A stretch of DNA of 64,000 nucleotides from Phanerochaete sordida (lineage: Eukaryota > Basidiomycota > Agaricomycetes > Polyporales > Phanerochaetaceae), in the NCBI GenBank assembly GCA_019973155.2, contig BPQB01000032.1, positions 186,001 to 250,000 of the forward strand, given 5' to 3'. The translations under genes were made by a program, and so were the position numbers. The notes under the pieces are model-generated. The model had not been told where the DNA came from, did not search any database, and worked only from the letters and a program-made list of their open reading frames with translations. This document shows positions 61,118-64,000 of the stretch, piece by piece. Each line of letters opens with the position of its first letter. The first letter of the stretch is position 1.

Positions 61118-61392
61118 GAGGGTCGTGAATTGGAGTGTGCAGCGCCCGCCGCCAGGCAGGCTCGGTCTCATGAAATTGACGCGCTGATGCGCTGCGGTAC
61201 ACGACTCCGTTTGTCGCATTCGTAGCAATTTGCTGTTGAAGTCTCCGACGGCGACTGCAAATCAAGACATAGATGCAATACGTATTGCGAAAAGCCGTGC
61301 ACGCGTATTAATACACTTTCCAGAGCTACTAGTAACTACATCCGACAGACTGAGGCGACAAAGCGTGCAGAAACTTGAGTTGAGAAGGAACC

Positions 61393-62726
61393 TCACAAGG
61401 CAGCCTTCACTCTAGAAACTAAAGCACCGCCGTCCAGGGGTATATGAGCACCCGTGACGTGCGACGACGCTGAGCTGGCCAAGAAGAGGGCTACAAGAAT
61501 AATCAGTATCCTTTCCGTGAAGCGCGGGTGAGGCACTCACCAATACCAGCCATCTCTTTTGGCACACCGGTACGACCTGAGGACGTTTTGAGATCTGTTT
61601 GTATTGTGCATTGAGAAAGGTACTCACCCATGGGCTGACCAGCGGCCATGCCGTCTCCGTGGGTTTTGTACCCGAATGCAGTCATCTTCGACGGGAAGAT
61701 ACCAGGCATGACCGCGTTGACCCTGCAGTAGAATGAGCGACAGGAGATGGGATAGTCCAACTATAATGCGTAACGTACGTGATCTTGCGTGGTGCGAGAG
61801 TAGAAGCCAGCAGCGATGTCAGATGGTTGGCGGCAGCCTTGCTAGTGTTGTCTGTGAAGGCATGAGGACATCACTGCAGTACAAGACACGCTACACGCAC
61901 AGCTCCACAGTCCGTTACCCGCGTCGGCGAGAGTACTCCCAGTGGCGACCGTGTTCACGGCCGCGATGGATGTGATGTTAATCACGCGACCGGGGTCGTC
62001 TGCCGTCGCGTCCTTGGCGAGGAGTTCAGTCAGTCCGACGGTCACTGTATGCGATGTCCAGTCAGTATAATGGTAATGAGAAGTCATATGTACGGTCCAT
62101 AACGTACGATAATATATGCCCTTGACGTTCAAACCCAGGACACGGTCCCAGCCCTCCTTCTCGGGAAAGTTGTCGTACGGCGCGCCCCATGTCGCACCGG
62201 AGTTGTTGACAAGGATATGGACCTTCGGTTCGCGCTTCTTGATCTCGTCGGCGAGGTGGTCACAGCCGGCTTTCGTCTATGAGGATTCGTCAAGTCGGCG
62301 CCGGCGCGCTTTGTAGAAGGAGAGGACGCACACTGAGGTCTGCCACGACGTAATGACAGCTTCCGGGGCCCTTGCGATTCAGAGCCTCCGACACCTGCGC
62401 CGCACGTCAGGCCGCATACAGCGCACACCAAGGGCCGCCACGCACCTCCTTGAGCTGCTTCTCCTTGCGCGACGCGATGTACACCTTCGCGCCGTTCTGC
62501 ACGTACGCCGCCGCGAACATCGTGCCGATGCCCGAGCCGCCGCCGGTCACGACCGCTGCCAAGCGCAGTGTCACGCCCCCGCGGTGCTATGTCTGAGACA
62601 GGGCGCGGCTCACCGACTTTGCCCCTGACGTTGAACAGCGTCGGGATCGAGAAATCTGGGGGAGGCGCTGTCAGCGCGCGCCGCGCCACGCGGCAGCGGG
62701 GCCTGCGCACCTTCAGCGTCGGCCAT
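61393..62726 (-). CDS. Short-chain dehydrogenase/reductase (RhlG/3-oxoacyl reductase-like)
   Basis: Classical SDR. A tiny first exon MADAE at 62726 is joined to DFSIPTLFNVRGKV and, after another intron, AVVTGGGSGIGTMFAAAYVQ (TGxxxGIG). Later segments are NGAKVYIASRKEKQLKEV, a stretch reading about KGPGSCHYVVADLSTKAG, VHILVNNSGATWGAPYDNFP (NNSG in place of NNAG), WDRVLGLNVKGIYY, GRVINITSIAAVNTVA, and KITVNAVMPGIFPSKMTAFG. A C-terminal piece GRTGVPKEMAGI then joins a last exon reading SSHVTGAHIPLDGGALVS. The stop is at 61393-61395. The N-terminal LFNVRGKVAVVTGG style is common in fungal 3-oxoacyl-reductase-like SDRs. Several internal introns are clear; the exon around the catalytic tyrosine (about 61780-61830) was only partly resolved. 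Confidence 0.87.
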
Positions 62727-63012
62727 AGCTGGGTTCGGGGCAGGCTGGGGTGGTGGGGTGTGCAGGGCAGAGGCGGTTTAAGTAGGCAAGGGTCATGGTG
62801 GTAGTCCGGAGCAATACCGAGCGTCGTGTTTCGGTGACCTCGGGGCTAGATTGCTGCCGGCGCACTGCCGGCATGGGCGACTTTCACCTGAACGCATTCC
62901 TTGTCCGATTTTGGCATATGTTCAGGTTCGCAATATCATGTGCAACAAGATGAAAATTCAACATAGGAAGCTGCATGCGTCTATGTACTACGTGTCTAAC
63001 AACACTCGCCAA

Positions 63013-64000
63013 CTAGACTTCGACATGAACGTCGGGCGACGTGACATCCTTTCGGCGAATCAAGCTAATGCCATCCTCGACCGGCAGCATGACCACCTCA
63101 ACTCCTCGGTGATTACTACAGGAACTGATCAGCGATGTCCTACGAGAGCAAGTGACTACATACCGAACAGCGTGGTTGAATGCATCTAGAGTAGGACCAC
63201 TGCTGTAGCAATCGTCTGGTGCCCACGGCGACGCTTTGAACGCAACGTTGTCTACGACGATGAACCCGTCCTTGCCGAGTAGCCCGCTGTCTACCAGTTT
63301 GTGGAAGTAATTGATGTAGTTGGCCTTGTCAGCGTCGATGAAGACCTGTCTCCTATCAGCCTTTCCTGCAGAGATGACCTCACAAGATACGGACCATATC
63401 AAACGAGGCACCCTCCGCGGAGAGCTCTTCCAGAGAAGCAAGCGCCTCGCCTATCCGGATGTCGATCTTCTCAGAGACCCCAGCCTGCGCAAAGAACGGC
63501 CGGTTCGTCTGCTCGAGGTACGCCTCAAGCTCGAGCGTGACGACCTTCTCCACCGTCGGCACGAGTGCGAGCGCGACGGTGGTCGTGCCCGTGAACATGC
63601 CGATCTCGAGGACGTTCCTGGCCTGCGCTGTCAGTCAGCACTCCCGCGTTCAGCGCCACGGCAGCCTGCTTGCCTTCGCGATCTTCGCCAGCTGCTGCAG
63701 AACGACTGCCTCGTACCCGCCCGCGGTCATCTCGGGGATGAGCTGGAACCGCGTCTTGCCCTCCGCGTGCACGCGCGCCCAGTCCGTCGCGTTCCCCGCC
63801 GCGACCATCGTGTCGAGCACGGGCGGCGCCGCCGTGGACATGCGCTCGACGTACCGGTCGTAGCCGTCGATGACCGCGCGGGCCTGTTGCGCGAGCGCGA
63901 GCGCGTCGCTCGGGACGTCGCGCCCGTCGAGCTCTGCGCACAGGCGGTTGATCAGGTACGACAGCCGGTCGTGCGGGGTGTGGCCCTGGGTGTATTGGGT
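63013..64000 (-). CDS. Class I SAM-dependent O-methyltransferase, CCoAOMT-like (5' end outside window)
   Basis: The frame is open at the right window edge (TQYTQGHTPHDRLSYLINRL), so the start lies beyond base 64000. The first exon seen covers a helical N-part (YDRYVERMSTAAPPVLDTMV). Next exons give NVLEIGMFTGTTTVALALVP (SAM motif I), KVVTLELEAYLEQTNRPFF, KIDIRIGEALASLEELSAEG and, after an intron, VFIDADKANYINYFHKLVDS (metal-binding DADK), DGFIVVDNVAFKASPWAPDD. The last exon ends SLIRRKDVTSPDVHVEV, stop at 63013-63015. This is the cation-dependent catechol/caffeoyl-CoA methyltransferase family, which methylates vicinal hydroxyls. Substrate unknown; a role in detoxifying aromatics is plausible in a basidiomycete. 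Confidence 0.9.

Overview
The window reads as nuclear chromosomal DNA of a filamentous basidiomycete, most likely a GC-rich, wood- or litter-associated agaricomycete. Reasons: nearly every gene is broken by many short introns of about 50-60 nt with GTRNGY donors, CTRAY-like branch sites and YAG acceptors; the coding sequence is strongly GC-rich at third positions; and the gene set (ERT1/AcuK-type regulator, expanded P450s, secreted thaumatin-like protein, two candidate Clp1-like genes) fits that group. I support 25 protein-coding genes, two of them cut by the window ends. I recognised no tRNA, rRNA, CRISPR array or intact transposon.

Layout. 1-12.7 kb: 3' end of acetyl-CoA synthetase, a Gfo/Idh/MocA oxidoreductase (-), an intracellular GH1 beta-glucosidase (+, 18 exons), an ERT1/AcuK Zn2Cys6-PAS regulator (+), PEX3 (-), and an 80-residue mitochondrial-type membrane protein whose first exon is just ATG. 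12.7-19.4 kb: sparse; a Clp1-like gene (-) and a GC-rich, hairpin-rich stretch with its own TATA box and intron but no long ORF. 19.4-30 kb: an Old Yellow Enzyme (+), a P450 (-), the DBP4 RNA helicase (+) and a second, closely related P450 (+). 30-42 kb: LCB1 (-), a 739-residue low-complexity protein (+), a second Clp1-like protein (-), a FluG-type glutamine-synthetase-like enzyme (+) and CLN3/BTN1 (-). 42-55.5 kb: a seven-hydrophobic-segment membrane protein with a long tail (+), then VPS26, a short-chain dehydrogenase, VWA8 and a SANT-domain protein, all on the minus strand. 55.5-64 kb: a secreted thaumatin-like protein (+), a TCD-type tRNA dehydratase (-), a second SDR (-) and a 5'-truncated O-methyltransferase (-).

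Most genes are housekeeping: acetate activation, ribosome biogenesis (DBP4), sphingolipid synthesis (LCB1), peroxisome biogenesis (PEX3), endosome/vacuole function (VPS26, CLN3), a mitochondrial AAA+/VWA ATPase (VWA8) and tRNA modification (TCD). The accessory component is the OYE/P450 group, the GH1 and thaumatin-like carbohydrate-active proteins, the O-methyltransferase and the Clp1-like pair. No single large biosynthetic cluster or defence system is visible. The most unusual signals are tiny exons (a start-codon-only exon, and exons of 7, 11, 15 and 18 nt), a dense set of palindromes beside two telomere-type repeats upstream of VPS26, a compact fungal VWA8 with two degenerate P-loops, the uncharacterised 7TM-like protein and the structured TATA-driven stretch at about 17.7-18.3 kb. 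Exon coordinates were worked out by hand from frame continuity and family motifs; where the exon sum gives an exact reading frame I say so.
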